Positions 1 through 8,562 of a DNA stretch of 64,000 bases are shown piece after piece. Within the stretch, counting starts at the first letter, position 1, and each line of letters begins with the position of its first letter. Source of the stretch: Tepidisphaera sp. (GTDB lineage: Bacteria > Planctomycetota > Phycisphaerae > Phycisphaerales > UBA1924). The position numbers and the translations under genes are program-made. The notes under the pieces were generated by a model that saw nothing but the letters and a program-made list of their open reading frames with translations, was not told where the DNA came from and did no database searches. The stretch spans positions 170,379-234,378 of the forward strand of contig WGNV01000005.1 in NCBI GenBank assembly GCA_016124375.1, given 5' to 3'.

Positions 1-1
1 G

Positions 2-898
2 GACGACGATCAACTCCTCTACCACGCCCTCGTTCTCGGCGTGCGCGACTATCTCGCCAAGACCGGTTTCACCTCCGCCATCATCGGCCTCTCGGGCGGC
101 ATCGATTCCGCGCTCACGGCTGTCATCGCCGCCGCCGCCCTCGGCCCCGCCAATGTGCTGGGCGTCGCCATGCCCAGCAAGTACAGCAGTTCTCACAGCA
201 TCGAAGACGCGCAAGACCTCGCCCGCCGCCTCAGCATCCGCTGCCTGCTCACCCCCATCGAGCCCGGCGTCGTGGGCGGCTCCAGCATCGCCGACGGCGC
301 GTTCCACCAACTCGGCGTGCCCGGCCTCGGGCGCGTGCTGCCCGACATCGCCGAGGAAAACCTGCAATCCCGCGTGCGGGGCACGCTTCTGATGACCCTT
401 TCCAATCGCACCGGGGCGATCGTCCTCACCACCGGCAACAAGTCCGAACTTGCGGTCGGCTACTGCACTTTGTACGGCGACATGAACGGCGGGCTCGCTG
501 TCCTCTCCGACGTCACCAAGCAGCTCGTCTACCGCCTCAGCCGCTGGATCAACGCCCACGCCGCGCCCCTCGGCTTTTCCTCGCCCCCCATCCCCCAGCG
601 CACCATCGACAAACCCCCCAGCGCCGAGCTGCGCCCCAACCAGACCGACCAGGACTCGCTGCCCCCGTATGACGTGCTCGACGAAATCATCGAGCGCCGC
701 GTCAACGCCCGCCAATCCCCGCGCGACATCGTCGCGGCCACCGGCTTCGATGCAGCCACCGTCGCCCGCGTCGTCCGTCTCATTTCGCTCGCCGAATACA
801 AGCGCAAGCAAGCCGCCATCGGCCTCAAGGTCACCAGCGTCGCCTTCGGCTCGGGCCGGCGCGTGCCCATCGCCCAGCGCTGGTCGCCAGAGGCGTGA
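2..898 (+). CDS. nadE: Glutamine-dependent NAD+ synthetase, C-terminal part (5' end outside window)
   Basis: Synthetase half of NAD+ synthetase, which adenylates deamido-NAD+ and amidates it in the last cytoplasmic step of NAD+ synthesis. The frame is open to the first base, so the true start and the nitrilase-like glutaminase half typical of the two-domain form lie upstream; a GTG at 41 is probably not the start. Visible residues 31-36 are the ATP-binding loop SGGIDS. The downstream motifs TGNKSELAVGY and YGDMNGG and the segment around IDKPPSAELRPNQTDQ are characteristic of the family. The C-terminus looks complete (stop at 896-898). The upstream sequence needed to see the glutaminase domain is missing, so the glutamine-dependent form is inferred from the residues just before the PP-loop (YHALVLGVRDYL), which are typical of it. 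Confidence 0.93.
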   Translation, partial: DDDQLLYHALVLGVRDYLAKTGFTSAIIGLSGGIDSALTAVIAAAALGPANVLGVAMPSKYSSSHSIEDAQDLARRLSIRCLLTPIEPGVVGGSSIADGAFHQLGVPGLGRVLPDIAEENLQSRVRGTLLMTLSNRTGAIVLTTGNKSELAVGYCTLYGDMNGGLAVLSDVTKQLVYRLSRWINAHAAPLGFSSPPIPQRTIDKPPSAELRPNQTDQDSLPPYDVLDEIIERRVNARQSPRDIVAATGFDAATVARVVRLISLAEYKRKQAAIGLKVTSVAFGSGRRVPIAQRWSPEA

Positions 899-930
899 AC
901 AGTGTGGTCGCCTTGGGTGGCCCTGCTCCG

Positions 931-957
931 GGTGGCCCGGCGGTCGCCGCCGGTCTT
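931..957 (+). repeat. GC-rich dispersed repeat copy (GGTGGCCCGGCGGTC type)
   Basis: The stretch GGTGGCCCGGCGGTCGCC downstream of nadE recurs nearly exactly at 61152-61178, and its core GGCCCGGCGGTCGCC occurs inverted inside smc (19599-19613). It can fold on itself (CCGGCGG/CCGCCGG). It is one of several short repeat families in the window and is not part of a gene here. Confidence 0.65.
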
Positions 958-1078
958 CCGCCCTCTACACCTTCCACACCCACCCGCCGCGCTGACAGTT
1001 CGACCGCCGCCGCTCGCCGCCAGCCCCAATACCATCCGCCCGACCCGGCCCGCCGGGCCGCCTGACATGGAGCCACGC

Positions 1079-1231
1079 ATGACCCGCACCACCCGCTCGC
1101 TCATCGCCCTCGGCCTCACCATCGCCGCCGGACTCATCACCCTCGCCGCCGCCGGCTGCCAGACCGTGCAGGGCGTGGGCAAGGACATCCAGTACGTGGG
1201 CGAAAAGAGCGAAGAAGCCATCACCAAGTAA
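1079..1231 (+). CDS. Entericidin-like small lipoprotein (50 aa)
   Basis: A 50-residue protein with a hydrophobic signal segment (residues 8-26) followed by a lipobox ending AAAGC, then a short charged tail (TVQGVGKDIQYVGEKSEEA). Size, lipobox and the VGKDI-Q-GE pattern match the entericidin A/B family of small envelope lipoproteins, whose exact roles are poorly known. The ATG at 1079 is chosen because GGAG lies 6 bases upstream; an ATG at 1067 overlaps that Shine-Dalgarno sequence. It stands alone between nadE and the convergent mutase gene, whose stop is only 10 bases away. Confidence 0.75.
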   Translation: MTRTTRSLIALGLTIAAGLITLAAAGCQTVQGVGKDIQYVGEKSEEAITK

Positions 1232-1240
1232 TCGGTCTCT

Positions 1241-2698
1241 TCAGGCCCCCATCGCCTCATCGAGCAGCGCATTGGCCTCAGCGCTCGTCGGCGCCTCGGC
1301 GATGAACCTCATGATCGGTTCGGTGTTGCTCGCCCGCACGTGCAGCCACGCCCGCCTGCTCGCCAGGTCCACCCACACCCCGTCGCTGGTGTCCACCCGC
1401 TCGCCCGCGTACCGCTTCGCCAGCGCATCGAGCACTCCGGCCCCATCCTCGCGCCGCAGCAGCTCTTTCTTCCGCTTCTCGATCGCATATCGAGGCAAGC
1501 CCTCCACCAGCTCGCTCACCGTCCGCCGCCCACCCTCAAGCAGGCTCACCACCAGCGCCATCGCCGCCAGCGAGTCGCGCACATAGGTCACCCGGGGCCA
1601 GATGAGCCCCCCGTTCCCCTCTCCCCCGCAGATCACCGTCCGCCCAGCCGCGGCCTCCCGCTTCATCGCCGCCACCACGTGCGCCTCTCCCACCGGTGTC
1701 CTCAACACCTTCGCCCCGTACCGCTCCGCCACATCATCCAGCATGCGCGATGTGCTCAGGTTCGTGACGAGCACCGCATCCGGCACACTCCCCGAAGCCT
1801 CAAGCAACGCCATCGCGCACAGCGCCAGCGTGTACTCCTCCCCGATGTACCGTCCCCGCTCATCAATGATCGCCAGTCGATCCGCATCCGGGTCCTGCGC
1901 AAACCCAACCGCGCACTCACCCCCCACCACCGCGTCGCACAGCCCGCCCGGCTGCGACAGGTTCTCCTTCGTCGGCTCGGGCGCGTGCGGAAACAACCCG
2001 TTCGCCCCCGCCCCGATGTGCAGGATCTCCTCGCACCCCAGGCTCTCCAGGCACAGCCGCGCCCCCTCCACCCCCGACGCATTCACGCTATCGACCGCCA
2101 CCCGCACGCCCTCGCCCAGGCGGCTGGGCACATCGCTCACCTTCGCCGCTTCCAACGCGTGCATCACCCGGTCCACGTGCTCATCCGCCGCGCTCGGCTC
2201 GCTCTGAATCGTCCCGATCTGCTCCCACCCGCGCCAGCCCGTCTTTCCCGTCTTGAACGCCTCGATCACCCTCCCCGCCAGTTCCGGTGCCGGCGCACAC
2301 GCCGCCGAGCCGTGCTCGCCACCCTCCGCGAGCAGGCACTTCAGCCCATTCCACATCTGCGGGTTGTGACTGGCCGTCAGCACCATCCCCGCCACCATCC
2401 GCCCCCGCCCAGTCCGCCCCACCGCGTCGGTCATCACCGCCGTCGTCGGCGTCATCGCTACGCCCAAATCCATCACGTCGCACCCGACGCCGATCAGCCC
2501 CGCGATCGCCGCGTGCTGCACCATCTCCCCGCCCCGCCGTCCATCCCGTCCGATCACCACCGTCACGCCCCGCTCCCCGGCACGCTCCCGCAAAAACGTC
2601 CCGAACGTCGCCGCGAACCTCGTCGCCACCTCCGGCGTCAGGCTCTCCCCCACCACCCCGCGACACCCGCTCACGCTCAACATCAAAGGACTCGCCAT
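1241..2698 (-). CDS. Phosphoglucosamine mutase / phosphomannomutase family protein
   Basis: Alpha-D-phosphohexomutase of 485 residues with all four active-site signatures: the phosphoserine loop TASHNP (residues 108-113, Ser110), the metal loop DPDADRL (269-275), the sugar-binding loop GEGNGG (359-364) and the phosphate-binding RASNTEPIMR (455-464). It isomerises hexose 1- and 6-phosphates in the cytoplasm. Whether the substrate is glucosamine phosphate (GlmM, peptidoglycan and LPS precursor) or mannose phosphate cannot be settled from motifs; the GEGNGG loop and the N-terminus SVSGCRGVVGE lean to GlmM or its archaeal-type relatives. The ATG at 2698 has GGAGAAG 7 bases upstream; the frame stays open 32 codons further, but that part is not conserved in character. 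Confidence 0.85.
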   Translation of the reverse strand: MASPLMLSVSGCRGVVGESLTPEVATRFAATFGTFLRERAGERGVTVVIGRDGRRGGEMVQHAAIAGLIGVGCDVMDLGVAMTPTTAVMTDAVGRTGRGRMVAGMVLTASHNPQMWNGLKCLLAEGGEHGSAACAPAPELAGRVIEAFKTGKTGWRGWEQIGTIQSEPSAADEHVDRVMHALEAAKVSDVPSRLGEGVRVAVDSVNASGVEGARLCLESLGCEEILHIGAGANGLFPHAPEPTKENLSQPGGLCDAVVGGECAVGFAQDPDADRLAIIDERGRYIGEEYTLALCAMALLEASGSVPDAVLVTNLSTSRMLDDVAERYGAKVLRTPVGEAHVVAAMKREAAAGRTVICGGEGNGGLIWPRVTYVRDSLAAMALVVSLLEGGRRTVSELVEGLPRYAIEKRKKELLRREDGAGVLDALAKRYAGERVDTSDGVWVDLASRRAWLHVRASNTEPIMRFIAEAPTSAEANALLDEAMGA

Positions 2699-2809
2699 CG
2701 CGCATCTTCTCCGGTGCAATACCCCTGAATAACCCTCTCCAACGGTACCCGAAAAACCCCGGCCCGGTTTTCCCAAGAAAGGCCGGACACACACCTCGGG
2801 AGCCCCGCC

Positions 2810-3484
2810 ATGCTCGACAACTTCCGCCTCGCCGCCTCCGTCGTCTGGCGCGTCCTTTTCGCCCCTCTCTGGGTCACTTGGCGAGGCTATCGCATCCTCT
2901 GGTGGGCCTTCGACTCCGATCCGCGGCGGGCGGGTGCATCAGCGTCGCTAGCCCCGCGCAATGCCCCGCCCCCGCCCGGAGACGCCCCCCTGCCCGCCTC
3001 GGCCGACCCCAGCCAGGCTCCTCCCATGACCACCTCGCCGCCCCTCGCGGCCCTCCGCGGCGGCTACATCGCCAGCCTCCTGGCCAGCGCCTTCATCGCC
3101 TTCCCCACCCGCCTCGCCGTCGCCTCACACCACCTCTCCCCCGCCGCCGGATGGCTCACCTGGGGCTGGGCCACCCTCGCCGTTGCCGTCGCCAGCCTCT
3201 TCTTCGTCCGCCACGTCGCCCGCGAGCACGCCAAGCGCCAACCCGTCGGCCGCTTCGCCCAGGCCCGCGCCTCACTCGCCGGTGTGGGCGTGGCCCTGGC
3301 CAGCAGCGGGCGCGGCATCACCCGCGTCGCGGGCGCCGCCGGCAAGCTCGGCGCCTCCGCCGCTCGGGCCACCCGCGCCGCATGGACCTCGGCCCCGGCA
3401 TCCCGCGCGCGTGCCGGCATCGGCTCGCTCGCGTCGCGCCTCCGCCGCCCGGCACAGGCAAAGGCCACCGCCACGAACGCGTGA
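2810..3484 (+). CDS. Hypothetical membrane protein, Ala/Arg-rich C-terminus
   Basis: Not recognised. The 224-residue product has an aromatic N-terminal segment (around residues 8-33, with several Trp), a Pro/Ala linker (about 42-73), then two probable membrane spans (about 86-106 and 112-131), and a long basic Ala/Arg/Ser-rich tail. GGGAG 7 bases before the ATG supports the start. It is divergent from the mutase gene with about 110 bases between starts. No catalytic motif is visible. Confidence 0.7.
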   Translation: MLDNFRLAASVVWRVLFAPLWVTWRGYRILWWAFDSDPRRAGASASLAPRNAPPPPGDAPLPASADPSQAPPMTTSPPLAALRGGYIASLLASAFIAFPTRLAVASHHLSPAAGWLTWGWATLAVAVASLFFVRHVAREHAKRQPVGRFAQARASLAGVGVALASSGRGITRVAGAAGKLGASAARATRAAWTSAPASRARAGIGSLASRLRRPAQAKATATNA

Positions 3485-3553
3485 AACCACCACCCTCGCC
3501 ACGCATCTAACCTTGAAGGCACACCCTCCGTGCCATTTCAAGGAGAACCAACG

Positions 3554-4201
3554 ATGCACCCGCTCTTCCGCCGCACCCATGCTGTCGCCGCCGCCGGCCT
3601 GCTTTCGCTCCTCGCCGGCCTCGCCTTTGCCCAGCCGGCTGCGCCTGCGGGCGATGCCAAGCCCGCCGCCCCGGCACTCACCGACCCCGACCCCAAGCTC
3701 CACGCCAAGGACGCCCCCAAGCAATACAACGTCGACAAAAAGTCCCTCGCCATCGAGGGCTACGACCCCGTCGCCTACTTCCCCGAGGGCGGCAGCAAGC
3801 CGCAGGAAGGCGACAAGAACATCACCTTCACCCACAACGGCATCACCTACCGCTTCGCCTCAAAAGAACACCTGGAACTCTTCAAGGCCAACCCCGACAA
3901 GTACGAACCCGCCCACGGCGGCTGGTGCTCCTACGCCATGGGCGCGACCGGCGAAAAGGTCGAAGTCGACCCCGAGTCCTATGTCGTCGACAAAGGCCGC
4001 CTCTTCCTCTTCTACAAAGACTTCTTCAACGACACCCGCAAGAAGTTCCTCGCCGACAAGGCCAAGCTGCTGAGCGCCGCCGACGCCAACTGGAAGAAGA
4101 CCTCGGGCGAAGACGCCCGCACGCCCGAGACGATCGCCAGCAGCAAAGACGCCCCCGCCAAGAAAGACTCCGACAAGCCCGCCGACCCCGGTCACAAGTA
4201 A
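3554..4201 (+). CDS. Secreted YHS-domain protein
   Basis: Exported protein of 215 residues. Residues 1-26 are a signal peptide (basic start, Ala/Leu core, cleavage after AFA). A YHS domain spans roughly 64-130 (GYDPVAYF, then YRFASKEHLELF and a downstream GGWCSYAM with a single Cys). YHS domains are small modules often associated with copper or other metals, but the role here is not known. The C-terminal third is charged and Lys/Asp-rich. The ATG at 3554 follows AAGGAG at 8 bases spacing, which excludes an earlier in-frame start at 3530. It appears monocistronic, with a possible terminator downstream. Confidence 0.82.
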   Translation: MHPLFRRTHAVAAAGLLSLLAGLAFAQPAAPAGDAKPAAPALTDPDPKLHAKDAPKQYNVDKKSLAIEGYDPVAYFPEGGSKPQEGDKNITFTHNGITYRFASKEHLELFKANPDKYEPAHGGWCSYAMGATGEKVEVDPESYVVDKGRLFLFYKDFFNDTRKKFLADKAKLLSAADANWKKTSGEDARTPETIASSKDAPAKKDSDKPADPGHK

Positions 4202-4251
4202 CCCGCACCGGCCCACCGCTCCCCAAGTCCATTCCCGCGGCTCACACCCGC

Positions 4252-4309
4252 ACGCCCGGCGCTCTCGCGACACTTCGTTCGTGCGAGCCTCCCGGCGTCG
4301 TGCGTTTTT
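4252..4309 (+). terminator. Possible rho-independent terminator after the YHS gene
   Basis: Nested inverted arms (ACGCC...GGCGT outside, CTCGC...GCGAG inside) are followed by TTTTT at 4305-4309. The stem is imperfect, so this is a moderate call. Confidence 0.45.
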
Positions 4310-4351
4310 GAGCCCCACCCTCCCCTCGCCCCGCGTCGCGGCCTCCTGCGT

Positions 4352-4377
4352 TACAATTCACCCTCAGCCGCGGGAGG
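4352..4377 (+). promoter_or_regulatory. -10 element and Shine-Dalgarno of the universal stress gene
   Basis: TACAAT (4352-4357) is a good -10 hexamer; GGGAGG (4372-4377) sits 4 bases before the ATG at 4382. No convincing -35 was found. This gene has a leader, unlike the leaderless class described in the findings. Confidence 0.55.
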
Positions 4378-4381
4378 CCCC

Positions 4382-4861
4382 ATGTCGCGTTACAACACCA
4401 TCCTCGTCCCCACCGCTTTCTCCAAGCTCTCCCAACTAGCCGCGCCTTATGTCATCCCGCTGGCCAAGCAGTTCGGCTCAAAGGTGCACGTCGTGCACAT
4501 CGTGCCGCAGACCGAGCTCGCGGTCCCATCGGCCACGCCCAGCATGGGCGGGGCGATGAGCATGCCGCTCGCCGGCCCCTCGCGCGAGGAGCTCATGAGC
4601 ATGAGCCGCGCGCACCTCGACACATTCTGCGGCTCAGTCCTTGGCGAAATCGCCGGACAGATCACCAAGTGGTCCACCATCGGCCCTATCGTCGACGAGA
4701 TCGTCGCCTACTCCGAACGCCACAAGGTTGACCTCATCGTGATGGGAACCCACGCCGACGGCATGCTCAAACGCCTCGTCTTCGGCTCGATCGGCAAGAG
4801 CGTGCTCGAGTCCTCCATGTGCCCGGTCATGCTCGTACCAGTGCGCGGCGCCAAAGTCTGA
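4382..4861 (+). CDS. Universal stress protein, UspA family
   Basis: Single-domain cytoplasmic UspA-type protein of 159 residues, the usual length. The N-terminal strand YNTILVPTAF and the C-terminal nucleotide-loop pattern (MGTHADG, then FGSIGKSVLE and CPVMLVP) match the ATP-binding branch of the family (G-x2-G-x9-G-S/T). A Met/Ser/Gly-rich loop around residues 50-75 is longer than in minimal members. Family members support stress survival by mechanisms that vary; nothing here gives a specific role. It faces the mscS gene convergently, with about 50 bases between stops. Confidence 0.9.
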   Translation: MSRYNTILVPTAFSKLSQLAAPYVIPLAKQFGSKVHVVHIVPQTELAVPSATPSMGGAMSMPLAGPSREELMSMSRAHLDTFCGSVLGEIAGQITKWSTIGPIVDEIVAYSERHKVDLIVMGTHADGMLKRLVFGSIGKSVLESSMCPVMLVPVRGAKV

Positions 4862-4913
4862 CGCGCTACCTTCGTCTCTTCGTCTCTTCGTCTCTTCCGA
4901 ACTTCCGCCCCCC

Positions 4914-6116
4914 CTACCCCGCCTTCTTCTCCCCGTTCGCGTCCCCGCTCCGCTGCTCCGGCGCCCCGTGGGGCTTGTAGATCTCCACGCTCGTCGGATA
5001 CGCGAACTCGATCCCCTCCTTCGCGAACGCATCGAACATCCCCAGGTTGATCGCCTGCTGGATGTCCATGTACTTGTTGTAATCCGAGTTCAGCACGTAG
5101 TACACCACCTCGAAGTCCAGCGAATACGCCCCGTAACTCTTGAAGTGCACCCGGTCCAGCCGCACGCTCTGCTGCGACTTCACCACCTCGCGCACCATGT
5201 CGGGCACCTGCTTCAGCTTCTCCAGCGGCGTCTCGTAGATGATCCCGAACCCGAAGACCACCCGCCGCTCCTGCATCCGCTTGTAGTTCTGGATCCGGCT
5301 CGCCAGCAGGTCGCTGTTCGCAAAGACCAGCTGCTCGCCGCTCAACGCCCGCACCCGCGTCGTCTTGATCCCGATGTGCTCCACCGTCCCCATCTTGTCG
5401 CCCACCACGATGAAATCACCCACCAGGAACGGCTTGTCAAACAGGATCGTCAGCGAGCCGAACGTGTCCGCCAGGATGCTCTGCGCCGCCAGGGCCACCG
5501 CGATGCCGCCCACGCCCAGCCCGGCGATCAGCGACGTCACGTCCACGTTCATGTTGCTCAGCGCAAACACCACGATCACGCTGCCCACCACCACCGTCGA
5601 CAGCACCCGGATCACCCCGGACGCCGATTGCACCGTCTGATCAGGCTGCCCATCCGGCCCCCGGCGGCTCGCCAGCAGCGCCTTCGTCCCGAACTCGATG
5701 AAAAACCTGCTCGTCACCAGCGCCTGCGCCGCAATCGCCGCCACCAGCAGCTTGCTGATCGCCCCGTTCGCCGCGCCGCTCAGCACCAGCAGATGCGAAA
5801 AGAAATACACCCCCACCATCAGGAAAAACCACGAACGCAGGTCCCCCAGCGCATCCACCAGCACATCGTCCACGTGCGACTTGGTCTTCCCCGTCAGCTT
5901 GCGCAAATGCCCCACCACCAGCGGCTGCAACGCCAGCACCACCACCATGCTCAGCAGCAGCCCCGCCAGCGCCAACACCCACACCCACGCCTCATTCCCA
6001 AGAAACGAGCGCATCGCCCACCCAGGCATCCACGACGGCGCAGCACCGCTCGACACCCCGCCCGCCACGCCCGCGGATCCCTTTGCCGGTTCGGCGATAG
6101 TTTGGATAAGGTTCAT
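4914..6116 (-). CDS. MscS-family mechanosensitive channel
   Basis: Inner-membrane small-conductance channel that releases solutes on hypo-osmotic shock. The 400-residue product has an N-terminal periplasmic segment, about four hydrophobic spans and the pore-lining helix with the Gly/Ala pattern (SLIAGLGVGGIAVALAAQ), followed by the beta-domain signature FDKPFLVGDFIVVG. The C-terminal cytoplasmic alpha/beta domain is present. Two upstream ATG codons (6146, 6212) are in frame; 6116 is preferred because a TATACT hexamer ends 5 bases before it, matching the leaderless arrangement seen at other starts here. It is divergent from the response regulator gene at 6214. Confidence 0.9.
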   Translation of the reverse strand: MNLIQTIAEPAKGSAGVAGGVSSGAAPSWMPGWAMRSFLGNEAWVWVLALAGLLLSMVVVLALQPLVVGHLRKLTGKTKSHVDDVLVDALGDLRSWFFLMVGVYFFSHLLVLSGAANGAISKLLVAAIAAQALVTSRFFIEFGTKALLASRRGPDGQPDQTVQSASGVIRVLSTVVVGSVIVVFALSNMNVDVTSLIAGLGVGGIAVALAAQSILADTFGSLTILFDKPFLVGDFIVVGDKMGTVEHIGIKTTRVRALSGEQLVFANSDLLASRIQNYKRMQERRVVFGFGIIYETPLEKLKQVPDMVREVVKSQQSVRLDRVHFKSYGAYSLDFEVVYYVLNSDYNKYMDIQQAINLGMFDAFAKEGIEFAYPTSVEIYKPHGAPEQRSGDANGEKKAG

Positions 6117-6121
6117 GTTCC

Positions 6122-6127
6122 AGTATA
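6122..6127 (-). promoter_or_regulatory. -10-like TATACT directly before mscS start
   Basis: On the minus strand TATACT is followed by 5 bases and the ATG at 6116, with TTGGAT (6145-6150) 17 bases further upstream as a weak -35. No Shine-Dalgarno fits between, so transcription would start at or next to the start codon. Confidence 0.55.
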
Positions 6128-6179
6128 CCGGCGCGGGCTCCGCCATCCAATCGATCCCGCGAATAGTCGCGCCGTAATG

Positions 6180-6207
6180 TTGGCGCTTTTGCCGATGGGA
6201 ATAAACT
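6180..6207 (+). promoter_or_regulatory. Promoter of the two-component operon
   Basis: TTGGCG (6180-6185) and TAAACT (6202-6207) are 16 bases apart. Six bases separate the -10 from the ATG at 6214 and there is no Shine-Dalgarno, so the mRNA is probably leaderless. Confidence 0.6.
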
Positions 6208-6213
6208 AGCACT

Positions 6214-6891
6214 ATGCGAGTACTCGTTGTCGAAGACTCCGCCCGCCTGCGTGAAGCTGTCCAGACCGGTCTCCAACGTCAGGGCTTCGCCGTCGACGCC
6301 GCCGCCGACGGCCGCCAGGGCCTCCTCTGCGCCCGCACCACCGAGTACGACGTCATCGTGCTCGACATCATGCTCCCCGAGATGGACGGCCTGGACCTCC
6401 TCACCGAAGCCCGCGCCAAAGGCGTCGACGCCATGGTGCTGCTGCTCACCGCCCGCGACGCCGTCGAAGACCGCGTCAAGGGCCTTCAGGCCGGCGCCGA
6501 CGACTACCTCGTCAAGCCCTTCTCCTTCGACGAACTCGTCGCCCGCGTCCAGGCCCTGGCCCGCCGCAAGCATGGGGCCCGCTCCACCACCATCCGCGTC
6601 GATGATCTCGAGGTCGACGCCACCGCCAAGAAAGTCAAGCGGGGCGGCATCGACATCGACCTCAAGCCCCGCGAATACGCCATCCTCGAATACCTCGCCC
6701 ACCGCATCAACCGCCCCGTCTCGCGCAGCGAGCTCGAGGAGCACGTCTACGACGAAGAGTCGCAGGTCCGCAGCAACGCCATCGACTCTGCCATCTGCAA
6801 CCTGCGCGCCCGCCTCAACGTCGCCTCCTGCCGCCCCCTCATCCACACCCGCCGGGGCCTGGGCTATGTCCTCTCGGAGCAGGGCCCGTGA
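6214..6891 (+). CDS. OmpR/PhoB-family response regulator
   Basis: Two-domain transcription regulator of 225 residues. The receiver domain (1-118) keeps the acidic pocket (Glu7-Asp8), phosphoacceptor Asp51 in VLDIMLPEMDG, and the Lys in YLVKPFSFDEL. The C-terminal winged helix (about 128-222; LKPREYAILEYLA, then VRSNAIDSAICNLRARL and HTRRGLGYVL) is the OmpR-type DNA-binding domain. It is cotranscribed with the sensor kinase that follows, with a 4-base GTGA overlap that implies translational coupling. Its targets are unknown; the divergent mscS gene is a natural candidate but nothing in the sequence proves it. Confidence 0.93.
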   Translation: MRVLVVEDSARLREAVQTGLQRQGFAVDAAADGRQGLLCARTTEYDVIVLDIMLPEMDGLDLLTEARAKGVDAMVLLLTARDAVEDRVKGLQAGADDYLVKPFSFDELVARVQALARRKHGARSTTIRVDDLEVDATAKKVKRGGIDIDLKPREYAILEYLAHRINRPVSRSELEEHVYDEESQVRSNAIDSAICNLRARLNVASCRPLIHTRRGLGYVLSEQGP

Positions 6892-8441
6892 AGAGCATCC
6901 GGCGTGAACTGACGCTCCGCGTCGTCACCCGCGTTCTCCCGCTCATTGTGCTGGGCTGCGTGCTCTCCTACTTCCTCGTGCGGGCCGTCGTCTACCGCGA
7001 GTTCGACACCGCCCTCCGCCACGAAATGCAGGTCCTCGCCTCCGCCGCAGAACGCATCGGCGACGGCGTCGACTTCGACTTCGCCGTCGAACGCGTCCAG
7101 GGCACCGCCATCGACAGCGGCCTGGACTACTTCTTCGACGCCCGCCTCAGCGACGGCTCCCTCCTCAAGCAGTCCCCGCTCCTCAAGGGCGCCCGCCTCG
7201 ACATGCCCAAGGGCCGCCCGGGCCAGATCACCGTCGCCCCCATCATGCTCCCCAATGGCCGCCAGGGCCGGGGCTGCGAATACACCTTCGAACCCCGCGT
7301 CGTCACCCTCACCGAACACCCCGGCCCGGTCGATCGCCCCAACGCCCCCACCGGCCCTGTCAGCATCGTCATCGGCGCCTCCACCAGCGACCTCGACCGC
7401 CCCCTCGCCGCCCTCGCCCTCACCGAGGTGCTCGTGGGCGCCGGCCTGCTGGGTGCCACCCTGCTGGCCCTTCTCAGCAGCGTCCGCGCGGGCCTCGTCC
7501 CCCTCTCCAGCCTCGCCCACGAGGTCACCGACATCCAGCCCGCCAACCTCGCCGCCCGCGTCAGCGAGCATGGCCAGCCCCAGGAACTCGTCCCCATCGC
7601 CTCCCGCCTCAACGCCCTGCTCGCCCGGCTCGAAGCCGCCTTCGCCCGCGAAAAGCAGTTCGCCTCCAACGCCGCCCACGAACTCCGCACCCCGGTCGCC
7701 GAGGTCCGCACCATGGCCGAGGTCGCCGCCGACGCCCCCGCCCACGACATGCGCACCACCCTGCTGGAGATCGCCAGCGTTGCCGCCGAGATGCAGGGCA
7801 CCATCGACACCCTGCTCACCATCGCCCGCGCCAACTCGGGCCAACTGGCCATCGCCATCAGCGAGGTCGACCTGGGCACCTACCTCCGCGAACTGTGCGC
7901 ACGCCGGATCGCCGCCCGTCCGGGCGCCGCCCCCCTCACCTGCGAAGCCCCCGACGATCTGCTCGTCGAGACCGACCTGGCCGCCATCGCCTCGATCCTG
8001 GGCAATCTCATCGACAATGCCCTTGCCTACACGCCCTCCCAAGGCCGGATCCTCGCCCGCGCCATCGCCACCCCCACCGGCGTCGAAGTCTGCGTCCGCA
8101 ACCATGTCGCCGACTTCACCCACGACGATCTTGAGGCCATGTTCGAACCCTTCTGGCGCAAACGCGGCACCTTCATCGCCGGCTCCCACAGCGGCCTCGG
8201 CCTCGCCCTCGTCCGCGCCCTCTGCGAAGTCATCGGCGCCCAGATCCGCGCCGAACTGCTCCCCGCGACCAGCGAACTGGCCGTCTTCATCACCCTGCCC
8301 CGTCGCCCCGGCCTGCCTGCCGAAGACGCCCCCGCCCGCGAACCTTCCTCCGCTTCACTGCCCCCGACAAGGCCCTCAGCGCCAGCCGCCCTCGACTCCG
8401 CCTCGGCCCCTCCCTCTCGCCCGACGCCTCTGCGCACCTGA
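6888..8441 (+). CDS. Membrane sensor histidine kinase
   Basis: Partner kinase of the preceding regulator, 517 residues, starting with GTG in a 4-base overlap. TM1 lies at about 12-36, a periplasmic sensor of roughly 140 residues follows, TM2 is at about 178-200, then a HAMP-like linker and the dimerisation box with His264 (NAAHELRTPVAEV). The ATPase domain has an N box (LGNLIDNALAY) and a G2 box (SGLGLAL), but the region where a G1 box (DxGxG) is expected reads VRNHVADF, so that motif is degenerate. The last 60 residues are Pro/Ala/Ser-rich and probably disordered. The signal sensed is unknown. Confidence 0.9.
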   Translation: MKSIRRELTLRVVTRVLPLIVLGCVLSYFLVRAVVYREFDTALRHEMQVLASAAERIGDGVDFDFAVERVQGTAIDSGLDYFFDARLSDGSLLKQSPLLKGARLDMPKGRPGQITVAPIMLPNGRQGRGCEYTFEPRVVTLTEHPGPVDRPNAPTGPVSIVIGASTSDLDRPLAALALTEVLVGAGLLGATLLALLSSVRAGLVPLSSLAHEVTDIQPANLAARVSEHGQPQELVPIASRLNALLARLEAAFAREKQFASNAAHELRTPVAEVRTMAEVAADAPAHDMRTTLLEIASVAAEMQGTIDTLLTIARANSGQLAIAISEVDLGTYLRELCARRIAARPGAAPLTCEAPDDLLVETDLAAIASILGNLIDNALAYTPSQGRILARAIATPTGVEVCVRNHVADFTHDDLEAMFEPFWRKRGTFIAGSHSGLGLALVRALCEVIGAQIRAELLPATSELAVFITLPRRPGLPAEDAPAREPSSASLPPTRPSAPAALDSASAPPSRPTPLRT

Positions 8442-8562
8442 TCGTCACCGAGCGCGACAGGCCCGCCACACCTCCTGGCTTTCTCGCTAGTCTTCCCACG
8501 ACGACGCGACTCCATCCACCCCAAGGGCTGGGCGTTCACCCCTTGCCCCCAAGGAACTCCGC

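Noticed and set aside
902..1078. Longer start for the entericidin-like gene
   Set aside because: The upstream part holds a dispersed repeat and the Shine-Dalgarno for ATG 1079; the signal peptide begins properly at 1079.
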